64,000 nucleotides of DNA, taken from assembly GCA_022071955.1 (NCBI GenBank), contig JAJVIM010000011.1:62001-126000 (forward strand). Direction: 5' to 3'. This document shows, one piece after another, positions 15,593 through 23,582 of the stretch. Both the position numbers and the translations under genes were made by a program. This stretch comes from Anaerolineae bacterium (lineage in GTDB: Bacteria; Chloroflexota; Anaerolineae; 4572-78; J111). The stretch's first letter is position 1; each line of letters starts with the position of its first letter. The notes beneath the pieces are model-generated. The model was not told the origin of the DNA. It made no database searches and saw only the letters and a program-made list of their open reading frames with translations.

Positions 15593-16618
15593 ATGCCAAT
15601 CAATCTAACGGAATCCCCAACCGAACCCAAGTACTCGCTGGTCAGCTACGACAAAACCAGTATCCAACTGTTTGCCAGCGATAATCTGGCCGAGATTCTG
15701 GCGCAGGTTGTGCCGGAACGGGTATCGTGGCTGACGGTGAGCGGCTACAATCCGGCGGACCGCGCCGATGTTGAGCAGGTGCTGGCCCATTTTGCCGTTA
15801 CGCCGGAGCTGGCCCGCGATATTTTTGACCGCACTCTGCTGGATTTTAGCGGCGAACAGCCCGATTATCTGTATGTTGAGTACGCCCTGCCGCAGTTTAA
15901 CGCCAGCAAAACCGGTTATCAGCACGCTCGCGGCAGCGCGGTGCTGGGCCAGGATTATTTGCTGCTGTTCAATGAGAAAAAGCTGGGCTTGTTTGACCAA
16001 ATCCGGCAGCGGGTTTTGGCAGGCACAACCCGGGCGCAGAAATACGGGCCGGATTATTTGCTGTATCTGCTCATTCGCGTGGTGGCCGGCAACCTGTGGC
16101 GGCTGGTGTATGTTGATTTGGTGGAGCAATTTGAGGAACTGGAAGATAAGGTGATTGCCAGCCACGGCCAGGACTTCATTCTGGACAAGATTATTGCCCA
16201 GCGCGAACTGGTGAAGCCCCTGTACGACTCGGTGCGGCGGCTGAGCGATATTATCGACTTTGTATTGCAGGACGAAAGCCGGTTCATCACGCCCAAGGCG
16301 CACAAGTTTTTTGACAAAAACCTTAACCAAGAACTGGAAAGCCTGTGGCAGGGATATTTGCGGCTGCGCAGTTGGACCTCGGAATTGCTGGAAATTCACC
16401 GGGCCAACATCAACGAGCGCACCAACCGCATCATTCACATTTTAACCATTATCTCCACGGTGTTTTTGCCCATCACCTTTATCAGTTCGCTGTACGGCAT
16501 GAACTTTGAACATATGCCAGAACTGAAACACCCGTATGGCTATTATATGGCGCTGGGGTTGATGGTGACCATTGTGGTAGTGATGCTGATTTATATGAAA
16601 CGGAAACGCTGGTTTTAG
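15593..16618 (+). CDS. corA: CorA-type Mg2+/Co2+ transporter
   Basis: 341 residues. A large cytoplasmic N-terminal domain is followed by two C-terminal transmembrane helices (about 285-305 and 315-335). The signature GMN motif (LYGMNFE, about residue 301) lies at the end of the first helix, and the protein ends in basic MKRKRWF, as in CorA. Forms pentameric divalent-cation channels in the inner membrane. The gene converges on the DedA gene; the two stop codons overlap at 16615-16618 with no terminator between them. Confidence 0.9.
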   Translation: MPINLTESPTEPKYSLVSYDKTSIQLFASDNLAEILAQVVPERVSWLTVSGYNPADRADVEQVLAHFAVTPELARDIFDRTLLDFSGEQPDYLYVEYALPQFNASKTGYQHARGSAVLGQDYLLLFNEKKLGLFDQIRQRVLAGTTRAQKYGPDYLLYLLIRVVAGNLWRLVYVDLVEQFEELEDKVIASHGQDFILDKIIAQRELVKPLYDSVRRLSDIIDFVLQDESRFITPKAHKFFDKNLNQELESLWQGYLRLRSWTSELLEIHRANINERTNRIIHILTIISTVFLPITFISSLYGMNFEHMPELKHPYGYYMALGLMVTIVVVMLIYMKRKRWF

Positions 16619-17241
16619 CCCTCGGCCAATTCCGGCTGGGCCACCGCCGCCGGCTTTTTGCGGAAGCGCAGCAGCAGGTAGACGCCGGCCCCCACCGCCA
16701 CCGCCCCCACAATCAGGCCGCTGAAGTTGGAAATAAAGTCACTGATGAGTTCCCACTGGCTGCCAAAAGCGTAACCCAGCCCGCCGTACAGGGCAATCCA
16801 GGTGACTTCGCCGGCCACGTCAAAGGCCAGAAATTTCAAAAAAGGATAACCGCTACTGCCGGCAATGAGGTTAACCGGCACCGCCAGCGGCGTTACCAGC
16901 CAGCGGGTCAAATAGATGGCGATGCCGCCCCGCCGGTCAAAATAATCCTGGGCGTTGCGCCACGCCGCCGAGCGGCCAAACCGTTTTTGAATCCAGATGC
17001 GGGCAAAGCGGCCCACACCGTAAACAATAACATCGCCAGAAACGGCCCCAATCAGGGCCAGCAGCGGCGTGGAATACAAATCCAAAAACTCCTGCCGCAC
17101 AAACGCGCCGGAAGCTATCACCAGCAGCGTGCCGGGCACCGGAATGCCCAGCGCCCCCAGCAGCAAAATCAAGCCCACTACCGGCGAGCCGTAAGCCGTG
17201 ACATAACTTAATACCAAAGTATTCAGATCAAGGTCGGTCAT
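16615..17241 (-). CDS. DedA/SNARE-associated family membrane protein
   Basis: 208 residues, several hydrophobic segments. GALGIPVPGTLLVIASGAF and GDVIVYGVGRF (about residues 28-75) are the DedA signature, and TRWLVTPLAVPVNLIAGSSG (about 112-131) is the second conserved re-entrant loop. DedA proteins act in membrane lipid (undecaprenyl-phosphate or phospholipid) translocation and proton-motive-force homeostasis. The start overlaps the stop of the upstream 17238-17873 gene by four bases (ATGA), so the two are cotranslated. Confidence 0.88.
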   Translation of the reverse strand: MTDLDLNTLVLSYVTAYGSPVVGLILLLGALGIPVPGTLLVIASGAFVRQEFLDLYSTPLLALIGAVSGDVIVYGVGRFARIWIQKRFGRSAAWRNAQDYFDRRGGIAIYLTRWLVTPLAVPVNLIAGSSGYPFLKFLAFDVAGEVTWIALYGGLGYAFGSQWELISDFISNFSGLIVGAVAVGAGVYLLLRFRKKPAAVAQPELAEG

Positions 17242-17873
17242 TGCGACGCTCCGTTGGCGTCAACCACTCGCTGCACGGCATCGGTTAAGCCGCGCAACCC
17301 GCCTTTATATTTAATGGCATCAACCAGAAATTCCAGCGGAATGTAGGCGTTGCCATCTGCCGGTACGCCAATTTGGGCAAAAATAGTTTCGGCGGGGATG
17401 CCGGTGCTGTTGGCTACATACTGAATGCTCATCCACGGGCGCACGCCGCCCTCGCGCAAGCCGGTGGGCACCGGGTTTTCCCGATATTTGATGATCGCAT
17501 CACGTACTTTGTCCAGAATGGCGGGATAACGCTTGTCCCCCTGCGTGGTGGGGCCAAAATGAAACTGGTCATTTAAATCAAACAGCGACACTTCGCTGTT
17601 GCGACGCTCCATAGGGATACCCAACTCGTGAAACAGATATTCCTGAGGCACGGCGTAAGCCACGGCAATATAACGCATACTCATCCAGGGCCGGAGAATA
17701 TTGGGATCAACGTTACCCGCGCCAAAATTATTGGCCCGGGCGTATTGAATTTCGCGATAGGCGTTAAAGGTGCCGATGCCATAGCGGACCATTGCCACCA
17801 GGCCAATCAAAATCAAAACCACGGCCAGAATTTGAATTTTGGAGATAGATTTAAGTTTATTGATGATTCCCAC
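17238..17873 (-). CDS. Membrane-anchored protein with duplicated RPWMS module
   Basis: 211 residues: one transmembrane anchor (about 12-34, IQILAVVLILIGLVAMVRYG) and a C-terminal part with two copies of a roughly 27-residue unit, RPWMSMRYIAVAYAVP...LGIP (about 61-87) and RPWMSIQYVANSTGIP...IGVP (about 145-171). Similar short units (MT-EEIA-YGIP-LGIP) occur in some ferredoxin and cytochrome-associated membrane proteins, but the role is unknown. It leads a two-gene operon with DedA behind the promoter at 17952-17980, with a GC hairpin in the leader. Confidence 0.7.
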   Translation of the reverse strand: MGIINKLKSISKIQILAVVLILIGLVAMVRYGIGTFNAYREIQYARANNFGAGNVDPNILRPWMSMRYIAVAYAVPQEYLFHELGIPMERRNSEVSLFDLNDQFHFGPTTQGDKRYPAILDKVRDAIIKYRENPVPTGLREGGVRPWMSIQYVANSTGIPAETIFAQIGVPADGNAYIPLEFLVDAIKYKGGLRGLTDAVQRVVDANGASQ

Positions 17874-17905
17874 CGGCTGCCTCGTCCCTGGTTAACAATT
17901 GATGC

Positions 17906-17937
17906 AAGCGGCGGTACTGGCGACAGCACCGCCGCTT
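17906..17937. promoter_or_regulatory. Leader hairpin before the 17873-DedA operon
   Basis: AAGCGGCGGT (17906-17915) pairs exactly with ACCGCCGCTT (17928-17937). It lies between promoter and start codon on the minus strand and has no T-run, so a structured leader is likelier than a terminator. Confidence 0.45.
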
Positions 17938-17951
17938 TAAGCGTGTGAACC

Positions 17952-17980
17952 AGCATACCAGTGACAGATAAAATTGGCAA
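17952..17980 (-). promoter_or_regulatory. Promoter of the DedA operon
   Basis: On the minus strand TTGCCA (17975-17980), 17 bases, TATGCT (17952-17957). Confidence 0.55.
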
Positions 17981-18007
17981 ACAGTAAAAATGGGCCGCAG
18001 GTTGAGG

Positions 18008-18517
18008 TTAGCTGGTTGGTGGTGAGTCTGTGCCGGTGTTTGCTGGTGGGTCAGTGTCGTCTGCGTCGGCTAAGGTCTCGGTGGGTTCAGCCAGGTCGGC
18101 GTCGTCCGGGCCGGTGGCATCTGCCACAAAGGGTGACGGCTCACCGGCCGGCGGATTGACTACCGGCGGCGCAGGTTGTCCGCGCAGCCGGCGATAAGCC
18201 CACTGCCCGCCAACCACCGCGCCAACCACCAGCCCGATAATGAGCAGGCTGCCCAGGATTCCGCCCAGCCCGCGCAACGGAGAAAATTCGCCGTGGCCGT
18301 GCTCGCCACGCTCGCCTCTGAAACCACCGTCCGGCCGGCCGCCAAACTGGTCGCCGCCGGGGTTAAATTGCTGCTCAAAGCGCCCGCCCGGACTACCCTC
18401 CATAAAACCGGCCGCGCCCGGCCTGGCCGCGCCAAACGCCACCAGCCCGCCAACAGCCAGGATAACCACTACCACCAGCGTGGTTAGCATGCCCAGAAAA
18501 AAGTTTTTGTTAAACAT
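18008..18517 (-). CDS. Two-TM protein with Gly/Arg-rich linker and acidic tail
   Basis: 169 residues: transmembrane helix 1 (about 7-30, LGMLTTLVVVVILAVGGLVA), a Gly/Arg/Phe-rich loop (33-80, GGRPDGGFRGERGEHGHG), transmembrane helix 2 (about 84-105), then a Pro/Asp/Thr-rich acidic tail. No catalytic motif. Start ATG with AAGGAGC upstream. The leader at 18530-18590 resembles that of the 19481 gene. Family not recognised; probably an envelope protein made with the neighbouring membrane genes. Confidence 0.65.
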   Translation of the reverse strand: MFNKNFFLGMLTTLVVVVILAVGGLVAFGAARPGAAGFMEGSPGGRFEQQFNPGGDQFGGRPDGGFRGERGEHGHGEFSPLRGLGGILGSLLIIGLVVGAVVGGQWAYRRLRGQPAPPVVNPPAGEPSPFVADATGPDDADLAEPTETLADADDTDPPANTGTDSPPTS

Positions 18518-18634
18518 TGTTAGCTCCTTTGAAAATAGGATTCAGGGGTCAGGAGTCCCCTAACTCCTAACTCCTGCCCAGGTTTCTAAACTAAAATCAA
18601 TCTGAAAGCTGCACTTTTGCCCTCATCCCCCCGG

Positions 18635-18752
18635 CCCCCTTCTCCCTGAGGGAGAAGGGGGAGAAAAGACTTTTTGGGTGTGGTTTGGGCGGCTTCGCCG
18701 CCCAAACCACACCCGTTTAATCGCTCCCCCTCCCCAAAAATTTGGGGAGGGA
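18635..18752. repeat. Composite three-hairpin intergenic repeat (copy 1)
   Basis: Hairpin 1: CCCCCTTCTCCC (18635-18646)/GGGAGAAGGGGG (18650-18661). Hairpin 2: an 18-bp perfect stem, 18676-18693 with 18697-18714, apex GGC-TTC-GCC. Hairpin 3: imperfect, 18724-18735 with about 18743-18752. Same order as the copy at 23340-23455. The gene-free stretch 18518-18962 otherwise holds only the 21-base tandem repeat and a short leader. Confidence 0.75.
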
Positions 18753-18859
18753 GTTGGGGGGAGGGGAAAAAAGTGCATTTCTCATTCTGATTTGAGTATA
18801 AAAGATGTAAAAGTAGGTTGAACTTATAACCCGGGGGCGTTTTCCGGATATATTTTGTT

Positions 18860-18954
18860 TCTTTACTGGTCTTTAAAATTTCTTTCCTGGAAATTTTATT
18901 TTCTTCCTTAGAAATTTTATTTTCTTTACTGGAAATTTTGTTTTCTTTGCCGGG
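18860..18954. repeat. 21-base tandem repeat
   Basis: Three clear units at 18881-18901, 18902-18922 and 18923-18943, consensus TCTTTACTGGAAATTTTATT plus T, a partial unit from 18944 and a diverged one from 18860. AT-rich, directly after the stop of the 18963-19481 gene in its transcription direction. Confidence 0.7.
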
Positions 18955-18962
18955 TATTGGCG

Positions 18963-19481
18963 CTATATTTCTGACAGCTTTTTTGACAACGGCTGCGGGC
19001 GCTGCCCCGCGGTTATCTTTTTTGGCCCTTGCCGCAATACATACCGTTTAAAGGCATCGACCAGCCAGCGCCAGTGAACCGCCACGTGCACCCCCACCAA
19101 CGCCAGCGACACGTTTGACGCCGCATCGTGAATGCCGCGCCAACCCGCCCCGGCCAACGATTCCAGCCCCAACAACTGGGCCAGTCCCAGCTCTTTGGAA
19201 ATCATCACTCCACTGATAATAACGAGCGCAAAAGTAGTGAGCAGGGCCGTGTTCAAAATAAAATTAAAGCGGGCCTGCCATACCAAAGGCTGAAAAAATC
19301 TTTTCAACACAGCGATCACCCACTTCCAATGCAATAGCAGGTGGGTGAACAAAGTTGCGCCCAGGGCCAGCCCCAGCCATTCGTGGATAGCCATCCCGGT
19401 TGCAGCCGGTTCCGTTGCAATGAGAAATGCCATAAAAAGCACAAGATCGAGATACAAATTGGTTTTTGCTTTGCCTGTCAT
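18963..19481 (-). CDS. Cytochrome b-like membrane protein (DUF4405-like)
   Basis: 172 residues with four hydrophobic helices (about 9-27, 33-52, 72-93, 115-136). Histidines sit in the pattern expected for bis-His haem ligation: HEWLGLA (about 33), HLLLHWKW (about 47-51), HDAASN (about 119) and HVAVHWRW (about 131-135). This matches the DUF4405/cytochrome b561-type fold that carries electrons across the membrane. Start ATG with AAGGAG. The partner oxidoreductase is not adjacent. Haem binding is inferred from residue placement only. Confidence 0.75.
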   Translation of the reverse strand: MTGKAKTNLYLDLVLFMAFLIATEPAATGMAIHEWLGLALGATLFTHLLLHWKWVIAVLKRFFQPLVWQARFNFILNTALLTTFALVIISGVMISKELGLAQLLGLESLAGAGWRGIHDAASNVSLALVGVHVAVHWRWLVDAFKRYVLRQGPKKITAGQRPQPLSKKLSEI

Positions 19482-19656
19482 TGATTCACTCCTTGAAAAA
19501 TAGGAATCGGGAGTCAGGAGTCAGGGATTAGGGCATGCTTCTGCCCCGGCTTCCAAAAGTTTGTGACAGGAGTCCAAAACTGTAGTTTTGGACTCCTCAC
19601 TCCTCACTTCTCACTCACCGTTCGTAACTCACAATCTGTTTCTGAGGATACAAAAA

Positions 19657-19747
19657 AACTGTTCAGAAAATGTGAAGAAAAGATAAGGATTGTGTTTATG
19701 AAATCTGAACACTTTCTACAAATCATCTTCACAATTTCTAAACAGTT
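19657..19747. repeat. 22-base imperfect inverted repeat
   Basis: 19657-19678 and 19726-19747 are reverse complements at 20 of 22 positions (AACTGTT-N-AGAAA-N-TGTGAAGA), 47 bases apart, between divergent genes starting at 19481 and 19911. Could be a small non-autonomous element or a looped operator. The rest of 19482-19910 holds no convincing gene; the leader of the 19911 gene repeats TATTTTCAC(C/A)GGAGA twice (19834-19854 and 19890-19905 approximately). Confidence 0.6.
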
Positions 19748-19910
19748 CTGGTTTAAACTGGGTTACAGAAGCGAACGACGAATTACGCAACACGCAATAC
19801 GAATTATGTTTTAAGCATTACGAACCCAACTCAGCGAATCTATTTTCACCGGAGACTGACCGAGTCGGCGCTAACTCGCAGATTAGTTTATTTTCACAGG
19901 AGAAATTCAA

Positions 19911-20780
19911 ATGAAAAACCCCAAAATTATGATACCCACCCTTATTGCCGTGCTGGCCATTGTGGCCACGGCAATTGCCGCCTTTGTGTTTTACCCCCGG
20001 CTGGCGCTGGCCGGCGGGGAACACGGCTGGCTCAAAACGATGGTTGGTGGCGGCATCTCCAGCTACGAAAGCCGGCTGGCCACCGCGCTGAACATCAGCG
20101 TGGCCGATCTGCAGACCGCGCAGGAGAAAGCTCGCACTACTGCTATTGAACGGGCCGTGGAACAGGGGCAAATCACCCAGGCGCAAGCCGACCGCATACT
20201 GCTGACCGGCCCGTTTGGATTGTGGTCGGCATCCTTTTTCCGGCCGCCGCACCTCGGTGATGTGCCGGGCCGATTTGGCAACGCCCCGGACGACCTGGCC
20301 GCGGCGTTGGGCATCAGCGAGAGCGAACTGTTAGCCGCCGATCAGAGCGCCGAAACCGCTGGCGTGCAGGAGGCGCTCGATGCCGGGTTGATTGCCCAGG
20401 CCCAGGCCGATTCCCTGCTGGCCCGCATCCGGCTAAAAAGTTACGTTAACCGTGATGCCATGCTGGCCGAGGCGCTGGGGTTACCGCTGGCCGACCTGCG
20501 CAGCACCCTGCGCCAGGGGAAAAGCCTCACCACCCTGCTCGGTGAGCAAAACACCGATGCCGTCACCGTGCGCCAGAAAATGGTGGTCGCCTACCAGCAG
20601 GCTATCAGCCAGGCCGTGTCTGATGGCGCGATCACCCAGGCTCAGGCCGATAACATTTTGAGCCGCGGCTTTGATCAGTTTGATCGCGGCTGGCCGGGCG
20701 ATGGCCCGCGCGACCAACGGGGGTTTCACGATGACCGCCGGGGCGGCCAGGGCGAATTTGACCGGCGCGGGCCAAAATGA
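19911..20780 (+). CDS. Secreted/anchored helical-repeat protein (DUF2680-like)
   Basis: 289 residues. N-terminal signal or anchor helix (about 7-30), then three copies of a helical unit: L-A-x-ALNISVADLQTAQ...ITQAQADRIL (about 55-97), LAAALGISESELLAA...IAQAQADSLL (about 124-166), and LAEALGLPLADLR...ITQAQADNIL (about 176-250). The unit resembles DUF2680/YckD-type secreted proteins. The C-terminus is Gly/Asp/Arg-rich and probably disordered (RDQRGFHDDRRGGQG). Extracytoplasmic; function unknown. It precedes a two-component pair, separated by the repeat at 20866-20965. Confidence 0.75.
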   Translation: MKNPKIMIPTLIAVLAIVATAIAAFVFYPRLALAGGEHGWLKTMVGGGISSYESRLATALNISVADLQTAQEKARTTAIERAVEQGQITQAQADRILLTGPFGLWSASFFRPPHLGDVPGRFGNAPDDLAAALGISESELLAADQSAETAGVQEALDAGLIAQAQADSLLARIRLKSYVNRDAMLAEALGLPLADLRSTLRQGKSLTTLLGEQNTDAVTVRQKMVVAYQQAISQAVSDGAITQAQADNILSRGFDQFDRGWPGDGPRDQRGFHDDRRGGQGEFDRRGPK

Positions 20781-20865
20781 CAAACCCGTGCGATAGGGGT
20801 ATACTGCGGCGGGCGTTAAACTTTCAGGCTTCCGCCTAAACCAATACTTTTCAAATAACGATGAT

Positions 20866-20965
20866 GTCATTCTGAACGAAGCGCAGCGAAGTGAAGAATC
20901 TCCAGATTATCACCTGAAATACCTCAACTACCAGAAGATTCTTCGGCCTTTGGCCTCAGAATGAC
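20866..20965. repeat. 100-base terminal-inverted-repeat element
   Basis: Ends GTCATTCTGA (20866-20875) and TCAGAATGAC (20956-20965) are exact inverses, and inner GAAGAATCT/AGATTCTTC also pair. GTCATTCTGA...GAAGAATCT repeats of this kind are dispersed in many unrelated bacterial genomes, so this is a non-coding repeat and not a local regulator. The gap 20781-21068 has no other feature. Confidence 0.75.
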
Positions 20966-21068
20966 GGCCCCGATACTCTTAATTGAAAGGTATTGCGCCT
21001 AGAACAAGTGCAAAGTGACCGGCGCTTTATTTTTTCCAAAAGTGCCGGTCATTTATACAGAACAAACT

Positions 21069-21761
21069 ATGGCCAAAACAATTCTGGTAGTTGATGACAA
21101 AAAAGAGATGGTCGCGTTGATTCAGGCCTATTTGGCGCAAGAAGGATTTCGGCCGGTTACTGCGCCCAACGGCCGCGAAGCCCTGTTTGTGGCTCGCCAC
21201 GAAAAACCGGATTTGATCATTTTAGACCTGATGATGCCGGAAATGGGCGGCTACGAATTTATGCAGCATTACCGCAAAGAAGCCGATACCCCCATCATCA
21301 TCCTCACCGCCAAACTGGACGAAAGCGACAAAGTGTTGGGGCTGGAACTGGGCGCGGATGATTACGTTACCAAACCCTTTAGCATGCGCGAACTCACGGC
21401 CAGAGTGCGGGCCGTGCTGCGCCGCACAGAAAAAGGCAGCGCGCCGCCGGATGTGCTGCGCGCCGCCGACGTAACCCTTGACCGCGAATATCGCACCGTC
21501 ACCGTGGCCGGCAACCCGATCAACCTGACTCCATCGGAGTTTGATTTGCTGGCCGTGCTGATGACCACGCCGGGCCGGCCGTTTTCCCGGCTGGATCTGC
21601 TGGAACAGCTTGGCGATGCCGCCTACGAAGGCTACGAGCGCACCATTGATGTTCACATTCGCAATTTGCGCACCAAAATAGAACCCGACCCCAAAAATCC
21701 GCGCTACGTGCAAACCATTTACGGCGTTGGCTACAAATTTACCAGCGACGCCCAAGGATAA
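21069..21761 (+). CDS. OmpR/PhoB-family response regulator
   Basis: 230 residues from MAKTILVVDDKKEM; the longer frame from 21015 adds an unlikely N-terminus. Receiver domain (about 4-118) with phosphoacceptor Asp53 in ILDLMMPEMGG, Thr in ILTAK and Lys in YVTKPF; winged-helix DNA-binding domain (about 130-228, ending NPRYVQTIYGVGYKF). All active-site residues are present. It is followed after six bases by its kinase gene, so the pair is one transcription unit. Target genes unknown; the secreted repeat protein upstream is a candidate. Confidence 0.93.
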   Translation: MAKTILVVDDKKEMVALIQAYLAQEGFRPVTAPNGREALFVARHEKPDLIILDLMMPEMGGYEFMQHYRKEADTPIIILTAKLDESDKVLGLELGADDYVTKPFSMRELTARVRAVLRRTEKGSAPPDVLRAADVTLDREYRTVTVAGNPINLTPSEFDLLAVLMTTPGRPFSRLDLLEQLGDAAYEGYERTIDVHIRNLRTKIEPDPKNPRYVQTIYGVGYKFTSDAQG

Positions 21762-21767
21762 CCGCCC

Positions 21768-23168
21768 ATGCGCCTGCGGTCGCTCACTTTAAAATTGATT
21801 TTGGCCTTTTTGTTTGTGGGGCTGGTTGGCGCGGTGCTGGTGGCCGGGTTTGTGGGCGAACGCACTAAATCGGAGTTTGACCGCTTTGTGCTCAACCGCG
21901 ACCAGACTGCCCTGCTGGAAGAATTGTCGCACTACTACCGGGCCACCAATAGCTGGCAGGGTGTTGACCAACTACTGAGCAATTCGCCCGATAATCAGGA
22001 CGAGGCGTGGGGCTTTCGGCGCAGGCTCCACGGCCCGCCGCCAACCGGCACACTGGTTGATGCTAATGGGGTCGTCCTTTTGAGCCAGGACCCGGCCCGA
22101 ATTGGTCGTAAAATCAGCCCGGAAGAATTGGCCCGGGGCATCCCCATCGGCCCGCGAGACAAAATGGCCGGCTGGTTTATTTTTGATGACCTGCCCCGGA
22201 ACCCGCCAGCGCCTACCCTGCCCGATTCGCCGGAGCAGGCGTTTCTGGACAATGTGCGCCACGCTATTTTTATGGGCGCGGTTGGGGCCACGCTGGTGGC
22301 GCTGGTCATCGGCGTTATTTTGGCCCAAACGCTGAGCCGGCCCATCAAAGACCTCACCGCCGCCACCAAAATTGTGGCCGAGGGCAACCTGGGCCACCAG
22401 GTTAAAGTACGCTCCAAAGACGAACTGGGCCGGCTGGCCACCTCGTTTAACCAGATGAGCAGCGACCTGGCCCGGGCCAACAAACAGCGCCGCCAGATGA
22501 CCGCCGATATTGCCCACGATCTGCGCACGCCGCTGAGCATTTTGCTGGGTTACACCGAAGCCCTCAGCGACGGGAAGCTGCAAGCCACGCCAGAAATCCA
22601 CAAGGTGCTGCACAAAGAAGCCGTCCATTTGAGCCATCTGGTAGACGACCTGCGGACGCTGTCGCTGGCCGATGCCGGCGAGTTAAAGTTAAACCTGCAA
22701 CCCTGTTTACCCTACGAACTGCTCAACCGCACCACCGCGGCGTATCAGGTGCAGGCCAACGCGCAAAACGTGGCCCTCACCGTTGCCGCCGGCCACGAGC
22801 TGCCGCCCGTTTTGGTTGACCCCGAACGCATGGCGCAGGTGCTGGGCAATTTGGTGAGCAACGCTCTGCGCTACACGCCGGCCGGCGGGCAAATTTTGCT
22901 GCTGGCCGCTGCCGCCCAAAACGGCATCACCGTGCAGGTGCAGGATACCGGCGCGGGCATTGCCCCCAACGACCTGCCCCATATTTTTAACCGCTTTTAC
23001 CGGGCCGATGAATCTCGCCAGCAGCAGCAGGGTGAATCTGGCCTGGGGCTGGCCATTGCCCGCTCCATTGTTGAGGCGCACGGCGGTTCAATTTCTGCCA
23101 GCAGCACACCCGGCCAGGGCAGTACATTTACCATCGTGTTACCCCTCGCCGACACGCCGGCAAGTTAA
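21768..23168 (+). CDS. Membrane sensor histidine kinase
   Basis: 466 residues: TM1 (about 10-28), a periplasmic sensor of about 130 residues, TM2 (about 163-186), HAMP (about 186-240), HisKA with phosphoacceptor His250 in DIAHDLRTPLS, and HATPase (N box NLVSNALRYTP, G1 DTGAGIAP, G2 GLGLAIARSI). A complete orthodox kinase, cognate to the preceding OmpR-type regulator. The periplasmic domain has no recognised ligand motif. Confidence 0.93.
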   Translation: MRLRSLTLKLILAFLFVGLVGAVLVAGFVGERTKSEFDRFVLNRDQTALLEELSHYYRATNSWQGVDQLLSNSPDNQDEAWGFRRRLHGPPPTGTLVDANGVVLLSQDPARIGRKISPEELARGIPIGPRDKMAGWFIFDDLPRNPPAPTLPDSPEQAFLDNVRHAIFMGAVGATLVALVIGVILAQTLSRPIKDLTAATKIVAEGNLGHQVKVRSKDELGRLATSFNQMSSDLARANKQRRQMTADIAHDLRTPLSILLGYTEALSDGKLQATPEIHKVLHKEAVHLSHLVDDLRTLSLADAGELKLNLQPCLPYELLNRTTAAYQVQANAQNVALTVAAGHELPPVLVDPERMAQVLGNLVSNALRYTPAGGQILLLAAAAQNGITVQVQDTGAGIAPNDLPHIFNRFYRADESRQQQQGESGLGLAIARSIVEAHGGSISASSTPGQGSTFTIVLPLADTPAS

Positions 23169-23285
23169 TGGCCGGTTATCTCTGCAAAACCCTCACTGAC
23201 CAAAATTCGGTAGCTCTGCATTAAACCGGGAACCAAAAAATTCTCGCTTTTACCCCTCCCCTAACCCCCTGCCCCCTCTCCCAGA

Positions 23286-23523
23286 GCTTATCCTTACCCA
23301 TAAGTCTGTCAACTCTTTTTTGTCCCTCATCCCCCCTACCCCCCTTCTCCCCAGTGGGGAGAAGGGGGACTTGACTTTTGGGGTCAGTTTGGGGCGGCTT
23401 TGCCGCCCCAAACTGACCCCGTAATATTTTCCCCTCCCCCATTTTGGGGGAGGGGGCAGGGGGTGGGGGTTAACCTTGATTTACCCGGTTTGCTACTTAC
23501 ACCATTTATGGGTAAGGACAAGC
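23286..23523. repeat. Composite multi-hairpin repeat (copy 2) with terminal inverted repeats
   Basis: Ends 23286-23303 and 23506-23523 are inverse at 17 of 18 positions (GCTTATCCTTACCCATAA). Inside lie hairpin 1 (CCCCCTTCTCCCC 23340-23352/23356-23368), hairpin 2 (19-bp perfect stem 23380-23398/23402-23420, apex GGC-TTT-GCC) and hairpin 3 (CCCCTCCCCC 23431-23440/23446-23455). Order and flanks match the 18635 copy while the central stem differs. The gene-free stretch 23169-23907 otherwise holds the 23559 hairpin and about 320 bases in which I see nothing convincing. Confidence 0.75.
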
Positions 23524-23558
23524 CCACCGGGAGGGCAAAAAGGCTTTCACGGTTAAGT

Positions 23559-23582
23559 AGTGAGGTGCTACCTCACTTTTTA
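23559..23582 (+). terminator. Possible terminator
   Basis: AGTGAGGT (23559-23566), GCT, ACCTCACT (23570-23577), then TTTT. It lies about 390 bases after the kinase gene. Confidence 0.45.

Noticed and set aside
18860..18954. CRISPR-like array
   Set aside because: The 21-base units are contiguous without spacers, so this is a simple tandem repeat.
19563..19814. 83-residue plus-strand open frame
   Set aside because: It spans the 22-base inverted repeat and low-complexity intergenic DNA, has no ribosome site, and its product looks random.
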